A stretch of 9,233 bases of DNA. Source: Actinobacteria bacterium UBA2541 (GTDB lineage: Bacteria; Actinomycetota; Actinomycetes; Nanopelagicales; Nanopelagicaceae). Location of the stretch: NCBI GenBank assembly GCA_002340925.1, contig DDMR01000053.1:1-9233 (forward strand), given 5' to 3'. Made by a program: the position numbers and the translations under genes. Positions 1 to 7,366 of this stretch are shown here, one piece after another. Numbering within the stretch: position 1 is the stretch's first letter; each line of letters begins with the position of its first letter. The notes below the pieces were generated by a model. It saw only the letters and a program-made list of their open reading frames with translations. It ran no database searches and was not told where the DNA came from.

Positions 1-1
1 C

Positions 2-2428
2 GAACTTCCAGCCAAAATATCCAACTCTGATTTAGAAGATGCCTTCGTTCGAGTCGGTTTTGAAGTAGAAGAGATTATTGAAGCGGGCTCTGATTTAACT
101 GGCCCACTTGTAGTGGCCAAAGTTGAGTCAATCGAGGAACTTTCAGGCAATAAAAAGCCGATTAGATACGTTGGCCTTGATTGCGGTGAGAGCAATACCC
201 GATATGTAATCTGCGGAGCCACCAACTTTAAAGTAGGGGATTTGATAGTGGCAGCGCTACCCGGAGCAGTGCTCCCAAATAATTTTGCGATATCCGCTCG
301 AGAAACTTACGGTAAGACAAGTAACGGAATGATCTGCTCATCCCGCGAACTCGGATTGAGTGACGAGCATTCTGGAATTATCGTATTGCCAGCAGACTCC
401 GCAAAGCCGGGAGCCGATGCAATATCTCTTTTGGAAATCAGTGATGTAATCGTTGATGCCGCTGTAAACCCTGATCGCGGATATGCGCTTTCAATCAGAG
501 GTCTGGCTCGCGAGTTGGCGGCCTCCTTAAATCTTAAATATTTAGACCCAATTACAAGAGTTGATGCAGGTGCGTATCAAGTTAATAAAGACGGAGTTCA
601 AGTTAGCGTTGAAGATCCATCTGCGCTATCAATTGTTTTCATACGCAGCATTTCAGGTTTTGATGCATCGGCTCCCACACCAATCTGGATGAGTCGCAGA
701 ATTGAAAAGTGCGGCATGAGATCGATTTCGCTAGCTGTAGATATTACAAACTATGTCATGCTCGAACTAGGGCAGCCCCTTCACGCCTTTGATTCATCAA
801 AAGTCGACGGCTCATTAATCATTAAGCGGGCTGGAGATAGTATGAAGTTCAAGACCTTAGATGGCCAGGAACGTAAACTTGATAAGGAAGATTTAGTGGT
901 GGCCGATAAGAAAGGGCCACTTGCACTTGCTGGAGTTATGGGAGGCGCAAGCTCCGAAGTTACAATTTCAACAACTTCTATTGCGCTTGAAGCCGCTCGC
1001 TTCGATCCGGTCTCAATTGCAAGAGGATCGAGAAGACATAAGTTGTCTTCCGAAGCATCTCGCAGACTTGAACGCGGTGTTGATCCTTCACTGGCAGAGA
1101 TTTCCTCCGCACGTGCAATTGATTTAATGATTGAACTTGGGGGCGCGCAACATATTGGTTCAGCCAAATCAGGGGAGCCAAAGTTCGCACCAGTCGTCAC
1201 CTTTGATCCCAACTTTGTCTCACAGTATCTAGGAACAAACGTTGCACTTGAAGAGGTCGAAGAGAAACTCAATGTAGTTGGTTGCGCAATTTCCAAAAAA
1301 TCAGATATCCAGTGGTCAATAACTCCACCATCCTGGCGGGCCGATTTACTACTCGGTCCTGATTTGGTGGAAGAAGTCGCAAGAATGATTGGTTATCAAC
1401 GTATTCCCTCAAAGCTTCCGATTGGGAAAGGCGGAGCGCAATTAACTCCGGCCCAGATTAGAAAGAGATCAACAGCGAATTATTTAGCGAGTAAAGGTTT
1501 CTCCGAGGTATATAACTCGCCATTTGTTAATCCAAACTTTGTGGCCGACCTTGGCTTCACTGGCGATCGCGCAAAGAGTTTTAAACTTGCCAATCCGATG
1601 TCGGAAGAATTCCCAGATTTACGAGCCCACTTGCTTCCGGGTTTGTTGCTAACGGCGGTTCGTAATCAAGGCCGAGGCGCAAAAGACATCGCTATCTTTG
1701 AGATTGGCTCAGTGTTTAGAAATACCGAGAAACTTGAGAGTCCTGGTCTAGTAGGAATAGATGCGGCTCCAAGCGAAAAGATTAAGACAAGTATTTACAA
1801 GAGTGTGCCAAATCAGCCTCTTCACGTCGGTGCAGTTGTAGCAGGAAAGCTTTCAGCAGATAGCTGGCACACCAAGGGCGAGAAATTTACTTGGGTTGAA
1901 GCGATCGGTTTCGCTCGTTCAATTGTCGAAAACAGCGGCAGTGTCACAACTACGGTCTCATCTGATTTCGCTCCTTGGCATCCTGGCCGTTGCGCAGAGA
2001 TTCAGATAGATGGAAAACCAGTTGGTCACGCGGGAGAGTTGCACCCACGTGTAATTTCGTTGCTTGACCTGCCTGAGAGATCTTGTGCTTTTGTCGTAGT
2101 GCTTAGCGCTATTCCGTTTTTAGAATCGAAGAAGGCCAAGTCTCTTGTGACAATGCCACCAGCGATTCAAGATATTTCCTTAATCGTCGACGAATCTATT
2201 CCTGCGGCCTCGGTTGAGAAAGCATTACGGGAGGGCGCGGGCGTTCTCCTAGAGAGCATTTCGTTATTTGATAGATACGAGAAGGTCGAAGATGGGAAAG
2301 TATCTCTGGCTTTCACCTTGGTCTTCAGGGCAACGGATCGGACTCTCACCGCTGACGAGGTCTCCAAGTTTCGGCAGGCGGCTACCGAATCTGCTGCTAA
2401 AAAATACGGGGCGGTATTGAGGGCTTAG
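2..2428 (+). CDS. pheT: Phenylalanyl-tRNA synthetase beta subunit (5' partial)
   Basis: Beta chain of the cytoplasmic (alpha-beta)2 enzyme that charges tRNA-Phe; it binds tRNA and edits mischarged Tyr-tRNA-Phe. The reading frame is open from base 2, so the GTG at 113 is an internal Val and not the start; 808 residues are visible and probably a few tens of N-terminal residues are missing (family size about 800-830). Seen in order: the OB-fold tRNA-binding domain (about residues 38-150, with 'VGLDCGESNTRYVICGA' and 'GMICSSRELGL'), the B3/B4 editing region ('RSISGFDASAPTPIWMSRRI', 'DITNYVMLELGQPLHAFD', 'LAGVMGGASSEV'), the B5 domain, a catalytic-like core ('NPMSEEFPDLRAHLLPGLL'), and a C-terminal anticodon-binding FDX-ACB domain ('PPAIQDISLIVDESIPA' to the end). 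pheS is expected just upstream, outside the window. No terminator is visible after the stop; the argC operator begins three bases later. Confidence 0.97.
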   Translation, partial: ELPAKISNSDLEDAFVRVGFEVEEIIEAGSDLTGPLVVAKVESIEELSGNKKPIRYVGLDCGESNTRYVICGATNFKVGDLIVAALPGAVLPNNFAISARETYGKTSNGMICSSRELGLSDEHSGIIVLPADSAKPGADAISLLEISDVIVDAAVNPDRGYALSIRGLARELAASLNLKYLDPITRVDAGAYQVNKDGVQVSVEDPSALSIVFIRSISGFDASAPTPIWMSRRIEKCGMRSISLAVDITNYVMLELGQPLHAFDSSKVDGSLIIKRAGDSMKFKTLDGQERKLDKEDLVVADKKGPLALAGVMGGASSEVTISTTSIALEAARFDPVSIARGSRRHKLSSEASRRLERGVDPSLAEISSARAIDLMIELGGAQHIGSAKSGEPKFAPVVTFDPNFVSQYLGTNVALEEVEEKLNVVGCAISKKSDIQWSITPPSWRADLLLGPDLVEEVARMIGYQRIPSKLPIGKGGAQLTPAQIRKRSTANYLASKGFSEVYNSPFVNPNFVADLGFTGDRAKSFKLANPMSEEFPDLRAHLLPGLLLTAVRNQGRGAKDIAIFEIGSVFRNTEKLESPGLVGIDAAPSEKIKTSIYKSVPNQPLHVGAVVAGKLSADSWHTKGEKFTWVEAIGFARSIVENSGSVTTTVSSDFAPWHPGRCAEIQIDGKPVGHAGELHPRVISLLDLPERSCAFVVVLSAIPFLESKKAKSLVTMPPAIQDISLIVDESIPAASVEKALREGAGVLLESISLFDRYEKVEDGKVSLAFTLVFRATDRTLTADEVSKFRQAATESAAKKYGAVLRA

Positions 2429-2431
2429 GAT

Positions 2432-2449
2432 TGCGCATAAATATGCATG
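2432..2449 (+). promoter_or_regulatory. ARG box 1 (ArgR operator)
   Basis: An 18-base imperfect palindrome with core GCATAAATATGC (2435-2446), matching the known ArgR operator pattern of AT-rich centre flanked by TGCAT/ATGCA-type half sites. It starts three bases after the pheT stop. Its centre lies 20 bases from that of box 2, so both would sit on roughly the same DNA face, as expected for one ArgR hexamer bridging two boxes. Function is inferred from sequence and from the argR gene in the operon. Confidence 0.85.
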
Positions 2450-2451
2450 TA

Positions 2452-2469
2452 TTTGCATAAATATACATT
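2452..2469 (+). promoter_or_regulatory. ARG box 2 (ArgR operator)
   Basis: Second 18-base ARG box, core GCATAAATATAC (2455-2466), two bases downstream of box 1 and sharing the string GCATAAATAT with it. It covers the proposed -35 element of the argC promoter (2453-2458), so bound ArgR would block RNA polymerase. The right half site (ATATACATT) is less perfect than that of box 1. Confidence 0.85.
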
Positions 2470-2480
2470 AGGGATATGAT
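2453..2480 (+). promoter_or_regulatory. argC operon promoter, predicted leaderless transcript
   Basis: -35 TTGCAT at 2453-2458, 16-base spacer, -10 TATGAT at 2475-2480 (one mismatch to TATAAT). Transcription would be expected about seven bases after the -10, at or near 2487, which is the A of the argC ATG. There is no Shine-Dalgarno sequence in the six bases between the -10 and the ATG. The messenger is therefore predicted to be leaderless, a common arrangement in actinobacteria. The -35 lies inside ARG box 2. Confidence 0.7.
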
Positions 2481-2486
2481 TAACCC

Positions 2487-3509
2487 ATGAAAATTGGGGT
2501 AGTTGGTGCCAGCGGTTACGCTGGTGGAGAGCTTCTGAGAATTCTTGCCGGGCACGATAAATTCAAAGTTGTTTGTGCAAGCGCTGGCTCAAACGCCGGA
2601 GAACTAATCACTTCTATCCATCCACAACTAATCTCTTATTCTGGCGAAAAATTTGCTGCGACCAATATTTCCGAAATCAATAAATGTGATCTGGTTTTCC
2701 TTGCCCTCCCGCATGGTGAATCCGGTTCCTTGATTCCTCAGATTGCAGAATCCGTAAAGGTAGTAGACCTTGGTGCTGACTTCCGTCTCGAAAATCAGAG
2801 CGCCTGGGCGAAATACTATTCAGGAGAATATGCAGGCAAGCTTGTTTATGGGCTACCTGAAGTAGGAGATAACAAAAAGCTAATTTCAGCCTCAAACCGG
2901 GTTGCCAATCCGGGTTGCTATGCAACCGCAATTATTCTAGGAAGTGCGCCAGCAGTCTCTTCAAACTTAGTTGAGAATGAGAAATTCATTTCGGTCGCCG
3001 CTAGCGGTACAACCGGTGCTGGTAGAAATGCAAAAATCAATCTTTCGGCTAGCGAAGTTATGAACAACATGGGTTCTTACAAGTTCGGTGGTCTTCATCA
3101 GCACATACCAGAAATCGAAGAGTGCCTAAGTGCTATAGGAGATTCTTCGGTTAAGTTTTCATTTACGCCGATTCTGGCACCAATGCCAAGGGGCATTTTG
3201 GCGACTGTAAGTTCGCAGTTAAAGAATATGATTTCAACAGATCAAGCACATCAAGTTTATTCTGGCTATTACTCGAAATCTAATTTTGTTAAAGTGCTGC
3301 CAATCGGAGAGCTCCCGCAGACTTCGATGACTATTGGAACCAATTTTGCTTTCTTGCAGGTTGCGGTTGACGAGCATGCTAATCGCTTGATGGTATCTGT
3401 CGCGATTGATAATTTGGGTAAAGGTGCCGCCGGCCAGGCAATTCAGAATGCAAATTTGATGTCTGGTTATCCAGAAACAACTGGACTAAGTCAGTTAGCT
3501 GCTAAGTAA
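2487..3509 (+). CDS. argC: N-acetyl-gamma-glutamyl-phosphate reductase
   Basis: Third step of ornithine/arginine synthesis: NADPH-dependent reduction of N-acetylglutamyl phosphate (the ArgB product) to N-acetylglutamate semialdehyde (the ArgD substrate), in the cytoplasm. 340 residues, the usual length of the family. The N-terminal nucleotide-binding loop is GASGYAGGEL (residues 7-16). The catalytic cysteine is Cys144 in 'NPGCYATA', and the conserved 'HQHIPEIEE' stretch carries His204 and His206; 'LPHGESG', 'VDLGADFR' and 'APMPRGI' are also family motifs. The ATG at 2487 gives a normal N-terminus starting directly with the dinucleotide fold; the only upstream signal is the promoter, so translation probably starts from a leaderless 5' end. 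First gene of the arg operon, under two ARG boxes. The stop shares its last base with the argB ATG (TAATG). In most actinobacteria argJ follows; here argB does. Confidence 0.97.
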   Translation: MKIGVVGASGYAGGELLRILAGHDKFKVVCASAGSNAGELITSIHPQLISYSGEKFAATNISEINKCDLVFLALPHGESGSLIPQIAESVKVVDLGADFRLENQSAWAKYYSGEYAGKLVYGLPEVGDNKKLISASNRVANPGCYATAIILGSAPAVSSNLVENEKFISVAASGTTGAGRNAKINLSASEVMNNMGSYKFGGLHQHIPEIEECLSAIGDSSVKFSFTPILAPMPRGILATVSSQLKNMISTDQAHQVYSGYYSKSNFVKVLPIGELPQTSMTIGTNFAFLQVAVDEHANRLMVSVAIDNLGKGAAGQAIQNANLMSGYPETTGLSQLAAK

Positions 3510-4276
3510 TGATTCTCTTCAAATACGGGGGTCATGCAATCTCAGATGGCCAGGGGATAGATCCAGTCCTTTCTCTTCTGTCAAAGCAAATTAAGGCAGG
3601 TAAGAAGATTGTCATTGTTCATGGTGGTGGTCCAGCAATCAACAAAGAGTTAGAAATTCATGGTGTGAAAAGTGAGATGATCAGAGGATTGCGCAAAACT
3701 ACACCTGAAGTTTTCGAGGTCGTTCAGCGCACTTTATGTGGTGAAGTTCAGAGGAAGTTGGTTAATCAGCTAATCGTTCTCGGAGTTAATGCCGTGGGTT
3801 TAACGGCTGGAGATGGGGATGTAACTCGCGCGAAAATATCGAAGCCAGAGCTTGGTTTAGTTGGCGAAGTTGTTTCGGTAAATCCTGACTATCTGATTGC
3901 CCAGATGGATCTTGGTATCACTCCGGTGATCTCACCAATTTCGATTACTAATGACGGACAAGCAGTGAATATGAATGCCGACGTTATTGCTGGCGCAATC
4001 GGTGGGGCGCTAAAAGTTGATTCAGTGCTCTTCTCAACCGATGTTTCAGGTATATATCGCAATTGGCCTGATAAAGATTCCTTGATTCAGAGCATTAGCA
4101 TCAATGAACTTTCCGAGATTTCAATGACGCTCGAAGGCGGAATGATCCCAAAGGCAGAATCAGCAATCAATGCAATCAAATCTGGAGCAAAGAAAGTCCA
4201 GATTTTTGATGGTCGAGAAATTTCAAGCGTTGAACTTGCACTTCAAGGCGAAGGTGGAACGTTGGTGACTCCTTGA
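3509..4276 (+). CDS. argB: Acetylglutamate kinase, short form without N-terminal helix
   Basis: Phosphorylates N-acetyl-L-glutamate with ATP, normally the committed step of arginine synthesis. 255 residues of the amino-acid kinase fold: Lys5 in 'KYGG', the nucleotide/substrate loop 'HGGGPA' from His38, 'RGLRKTTPE', catalytic Asp158 in 'NMNADV', 'STDVSGIY' near 176-183, and Lys215 in 'GGMIPK'. The key residues line up closely with the arginine-insensitive E. coli enzyme (258 aa; Asp162, Lys217). Actinobacterial homologues are usually nearer 290-300 residues because an N-terminal helix, used for hexamer formation and arginine inhibition, precedes the KYGG motif; here only four residues do. A TAA at 3503-3505 in the same frame rules out a longer start. 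The internal wording ('YRNWPDKDSL', 'LEGGMIPK') is still actinobacterial. The C-terminus ends 'GEGGTLVTP'. Translationally coupled to argC (TAATG) and to argD (TTGA). Confidence 0.96.
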   Translation: MILFKYGGHAISDGQGIDPVLSLLSKQIKAGKKIVIVHGGGPAINKELEIHGVKSEMIRGLRKTTPEVFEVVQRTLCGEVQRKLVNQLIVLGVNAVGLTAGDGDVTRAKISKPELGLVGEVVSVNPDYLIAQMDLGITPVISPISITNDGQAVNMNADVIAGAIGGALKVDSVLFSTDVSGIYRNWPDKDSLIQSISINELSEISMTLEGGMIPKAESAINAIKSGAKKVQIFDGREISSVELALQGEGGTLVTP

Positions 4277-5451
4277 CTAACAAAAACCAATTGCAGCAAG
4301 AGCGTTGGAAATCTTCGCTGCAAAACAATTACGGAACTCCGGAGATTTCTCTCGTCAAAGGGCTAGGGGCTCAAGTTTGGGACGCCGATGGAAATGAGTA
4401 TCTAGATTTTCTTGGTGGAATCGCAACAAACATTCTGGGCCATGCCCACCCAGCGCTTATCTCAGCTGTCACGAAACAAGTAACCGAACTTGGACATGTG
4501 AGCAATCTGTACTCTCATCCTCGTGCGATTGAGTTAGCAGAAAAATTGAAGGAGCTAACTGGTTCGACTGAAGCAAAGGTGTTTTTCTGCAATTCAGGAG
4601 CCGAAGCCAATGAGGCAGCGCTTAAGCTTTCTAGGTTAAGTGGGCGCAAGAAAGTAGTTTCGACTTTAGGTTCGTTCCACGGAAGAACCATCGGCGCCCT
4701 TTCAATCACCGGCCAAATTGCCAAACGCAAAGCGTTTCTTCCGCTTCTGAAAGACGTCACTTTTATTCCATTCAACGATGTTAAGGCTGCCAAGAAAGTT
4801 ATAAGCAAAAAAGTTGCCATGGTGATTGTCGAGCCGATTCAGGGCGAGAATGGCGTTGTTGTCCCAGATCTTGGTTACCTTAAAACTTTGCGCGAACTAA
4901 CTTCGAAGCACGGCGTTCTTCTAGTTTTCGATTGCGTGCAGACCGGAATGGGCAGGACCGGAGAATGGTTCGGTTTCGAACACGAGGGCGTCACGCCAGA
5001 TGTAATTACTTTGGCTAAGGGACTGGGTGGCGGATTACCGCTGGGCGCAATGATTGCAATTGGAGAAGCATCATTACTTTTTGAACCAGGTTCTCATGGC
5101 AGCACCTTCGGCGGAAGTCCGGTTGCCTGCGCATCAGCTCTTGCTTCAATTGAGTATTTGGAAGATCAGAAGATTTTGGAACGCGTCAAAAACCTCGAGT
5201 TAACTTTGAAATTAGAAATCTCCAAAAATCCTATGGTTTCCTCTGTTCGCGGTTCAGGACTCTTGATTGGAATAGTTCTTAAAGAGCCAATTGCAAAGAA
5301 ATTCATAACCGAGCTTCAACAAAATGGAGTCCTAGCTAACGCCACTTCGGATTCCGTAATTCGGATTGCACCTCCGCTGATTGTTGCGGATTCCCAAGTT
5401 TCACACTTCATCGAGGTCTTCAGAAAGGTGTCCTCCAATTATGAGCGTTAA
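4273..5451 (+). CDS. argD: Acetylornithine aminotransferase
   Basis: PLP-dependent class III aminotransferase converting N-acetylglutamate semialdehyde plus glutamate to N-acetylornithine and 2-oxoglutarate. 392 residues, normal for the family. Motifs: '[20 protein letters not shown]' (about 42-61), phosphate-binding '[12 protein letters not shown]', '[11 protein letters not shown]', '[11 protein letters not shown]', 'QTGMGRTG', and the PLP lysine Lys249 in '[14 protein letters not shown]'; '[13 protein letters not shown]' follows. The start is a TTG at 4273 that overlaps the argB stop as TTGA, which argues for coupled translation; there is no strong Shine-Dalgarno and no ATG nearby. Odd point: the usual 'DEVQTG' reads Asp220-Cys221-Val-Gln, with Cys in place of the nearly invariant Glu. 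Some ArgD enzymes also act on succinyl-diaminopimelate; the sequence cannot settle that. The 3' end overlaps argR by 11 bases. Confidence 0.96.
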   Translation: MTNKNQLQQERWKSSLQNNYGTPEISLVKGLGAQVWDADGNEYLDFLGGIATNILGHAHPALISAVTKQVTELGHVSNLYSHPRAIELAEKLKELTGSTEAKVFFCNSGAEANEAALKLSRLSGRKKVVSTLGSFHGRTIGALSITGQIAKRKAFLPLLKDVTFIPFNDVKAAKKVISKKVAMVIVEPIQGENGVVVPDLGYLKTLRELTSKHGVLLVFDCVQTGMGRTGEWFGFEHEGVTPDVITLAKGLGGGLPLGAMIAIGEASLLFEPGSHGSTFGGSPVACASALASIEYLEDQKILERVKNLELTLKLEISKNPMVSSVRGSGLLIGIVLKEPIAKKFITELQQNGVLANATSDSVIRIAPPLIVADSQVSHFIEVFRKVSSNYER

Positions 5452-5938
5452 AACAAACCTCACATCAAATCAACGTAAGGTTCTGATTGCGAAAATGATT
5501 AAACAAGGTGGCGTTGAATCGCAATCCCACTTGGTGAAGTTGCTTGGCCGCGAGGGCGTGAAAGTTACCCAAGCAACGGCTAGCCGCGATTTGGAAGATT
5601 TAGGAGCCACTCGGGTTCGAGATGCAAATGGTGAATTCCAGTATGTAATTCCGGAAGACGCTAATTCGAAAAATAGTTCAGCGGCGAATTTGATCATGAG
5701 CGTTACTGCGAGTGGAAATTTAGCGGTAGTCCGAACCCCGCCTGGTGGTGCGCAGTTGTTGGCGAGTGCGATCGACCGCAACTCATTGAACGGTCTTCTC
5801 AAGAGTGCCATCGGAACTATCGCTGGGGATGACACGGTATTGGTAGTCGCGAAGACTGCAAATGGGGGAGCCGAACTTGCAAAATCAATCACAAATTATG
5901 CAACCAGAACAAACAAGCAAAAAGGAAAGAGGAATTAA
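5441..5938 (+). CDS. argR: Arginine repressor
   Basis: Arginine-responsive DNA-binding regulator, a hexamer when bound to arginine. 165 residues from the ATG at 5441. A longer in-frame reading from 5381 would add 20 residues unlike the family and lie wholly inside argD, whereas the 5441 start has an AAAGG at 5424-5428 upstream. N-terminal winged helix-turn-helix at about residues 8-70, with '[33 protein letters not shown]'-type recognition residues (Ser-Gln then Ala-Thr-x-Ser-Arg-Asp). The C-terminal oligomerisation and arginine-binding domain (about 85-155) carries 'GTIAGDDT' with Asp130-Asp131, the arginine-contacting pair. A short basic tail follows. It lies between argD and argH where many actinobacteria have argF-argR-argG. 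It should bind the two ARG boxes before argC and thus control its own transcription along with the enzymes. Confidence 0.97.
   Translation: MSVKTNLTSNQRKVLIAKMIKQGGVESQSHLVKLLGREGVKVTQATASRDLEDLGATRVRDANGEFQYVIPEDANSKNSSAANLIMSVTASGNLAVVRTPPGGAQLLASAIDRNSLNGLLKSAIGTIAGDDTVLVVAKTANGGAELAKSITNYATRTNKQKGKRN
5922..5932 (+). promoter_or_regulatory. Ribosome binding site for argH
   Basis: Purine-rich AGGAAAGAGG with AGAGG at 5928-5932, six bases before the argH ATG at 5939. It lies within the last codons of argR and is the clearest Shine-Dalgarno sequence in the operon. It fixes the argH start directly after the argR TAA, with no gap between the two genes. Confidence 0.7.
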
Positions 5939-7366
5939 ATGTCGCTTTGGGGTGGAAGATTTTCAGCAGAACCATCAACGGCTGTTGCCGCGCTCTCTCG
6001 CAGTGTGGAATTCGATTGGCGTCTTGCGCCTTATGACATCAAGGTAAATCTTGCACATCTAGATGGTTTGATTGCTTCCGGAGTTATTGCTGCTGGCAAT
6101 GGCGAAGTTATTCGTGCAGGATTGAAAGCATTGGGAACTGAAATTCTTGCCGGTAAATTTACTTACAACGATTCAGATGAAGATGTCCACAGCGCGATAG
6201 AACGTGGCCTGATTGCAAAGATCGGCGCTATCGGCGGCGCACTTAGGGCTGGTCGCTCTCGCAACGATTTAGTTGTAGCTGATTTTAAACTTTACCTGGT
6301 TGACCATCTGCTTGAAATCGCTTCACTTACTACAGAACTGATTTCGGTATTCAATACTCAGAGCGAAAAATTAGCATCCGTCATAGCTCCTGGATTTACT
6401 CATTTACAACACGCCCAACCAATTGTCTTTGGCCATGAATTAGCGAAGCACTCGCAGGCACTATTGCGAGATGTAGATCGAATCGGTGATTGGTTAGTAA
6501 GAAATAATTTCTCTCCGTTAGGCGCTGGTGCACTCGCGGGAAGTGCCTTGCAACCTAACCCAGAGAAAAGCGCAGAATTACTCGGCTTTGATGGCGTCAT
6601 AGCAAATAGCATTGATGCGGTAAGCGATCGCGATTTCGCAGCTGAGGCGCTATTCGTAATGGCGATGCTAGGCGTTCACCTTTCAAGAATTGGCGAGGAG
6701 TTCACACTTTGGAGCACTTGGGAGTTTGATTGGGTAACTATTGATGATGCCTATTCAACTGGTTCATCGATCATGCCTCAAAAAAAGAATCCAGATATTG
6801 CTGAACTTGCTCGTGGCAAGAGCGGTCGATTAATAGGCAATTTAACTGGGTTATTAGCGACACTCAAGGGACTCCCATTTGCCTACAACCGTGATTTGCA
6901 AGAGGACAAAGAACCAATCTTCGACTCTGTTGAAACCCTAATAGTTTTGCTACCTGCACTTATTGGAATGGTTGAAACTGCGAAGTTCAATGAGAGAGTT
7001 ATTTCAAGTGGAGCACAAGCCGAGTTTGCACTGGCTACTGAAATTGCCGATTACTTGGCCAAGAAAGCAGTTCCGTTTGCACAAGCACATGAAGCAGCAG
7101 GGGAGTGTGTTCGGTTATGTGAAAAATCTGGTATCGAACTTCATGAACTTTCGGATAAACAACTCTTAAAGATACATCCGGATCTTGCGCCCGATCTACG
7201 AGACAGCCTTACTACCTCCGGTGCAGTTGCTTCGAGAACATCTTCATTGGGAACTTCGACTTCTAGCGTTCTTGCCCAGATTTCAGATTTGAAGGATGCC
7301 ACGAAGGAAGCCAAGAGTTGGATATCCAACGAGGTTGCACGTTTTTCAGGCATGATGAAGCCATGA
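5939..7366 (+). CDS. argH: Argininosuccinate lyase
   Basis: Last step of arginine synthesis: cleaves argininosuccinate to arginine and fumarate; a cytoplasmic homotetramer of the fumarase/aspartase superfamily. 475 residues, the usual length. Motifs: N-terminal 'LWGGRF' (3-8), 'DEDVHSAIE', 'GRSRNDLV', catalytic His155 in 'THLQHAQP', and the superfamily signature loop 'GSSIMPQKKNPD' starting at Gly275, with the candidate catalytic serines Ser276/Ser277. 'LKGLPFAYNRDLQEDKEP' and a C-terminal helical domain follow as expected. The start is set by the Shine-Dalgarno and the abutting argR stop. The enzyme needs argininosuccinate from ArgG, whose gene is not in this window although argG commonly precedes argH in actinobacteria. 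The gene ends in an ATGA overlap with tyrS. Confidence 0.97.
   Translation: MSLWGGRFSAEPSTAVAALSRSVEFDWRLAPYDIKVNLAHLDGLIASGVIAAGNGEVIRAGLKALGTEILAGKFTYNDSDEDVHSAIERGLIAKIGAIGGALRAGRSRNDLVVADFKLYLVDHLLEIASLTTELISVFNTQSEKLASVIAPGFTHLQHAQPIVFGHELAKHSQALLRDVDRIGDWLVRNNFSPLGAGALAGSALQPNPEKSAELLGFDGVIANSIDAVSDRDFAAEALFVMAMLGVHLSRIGEEFTLWSTWEFDWVTIDDAYSTGSSIMPQKKNPDIAELARGKSGRLIGNLTGLLATLKGLPFAYNRDLQEDKEPIFDSVETLIVLLPALIGMVETAKFNERVISSGAQAEFALATEIADYLAKKAVPFAQAHEAAGECVRLCEKSGIELHELSDKQLLKIHPDLAPDLRDSLTTSGAVASRTSSLGTSTSSVLAQISDLKDATKEAKSWISNEVARFSGMMKP

Noticed and set aside
113..115. GTG as the pheT start codon
   Set aside because: The frame is open to base 2 and the upstream residues (ELPAKISNSDLEDAFVRVGFEVEEI) are typical PheT N-terminal sequence, so the gene starts before the window.
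781..1296. 171-residue reverse-strand reading frame within pheT
   Set aside because: Lies entirely opposite a well-conserved pheT region, has low-complexity Ser/Ala-rich translation, no ribosome site and no recognisable family; a shadow of the coding strand.
5381..5440. Upstream ATG as argR start (20 extra residues)
   Set aside because: The extension lies in argD, is unlike ArgR N-termini, and the ATG at 5441 has its own upstream AAAGG and gives the normal family start.
5470..5892. 140-residue reverse-strand reading frame opposite argR
   Set aside because: Fully antisense to argR, which has clear family motifs; no start signal and no recognisable domain.
1563..6631. GCGATCGC octamers at 1563-1570 and 6624-6631 (HIP1-like)
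   Set aside because: HIP1 is a cyanobacterial repeat; two in-gene copies about 5 kb apart, both within ordinary codons (Asp-Arg), are compatible with chance.
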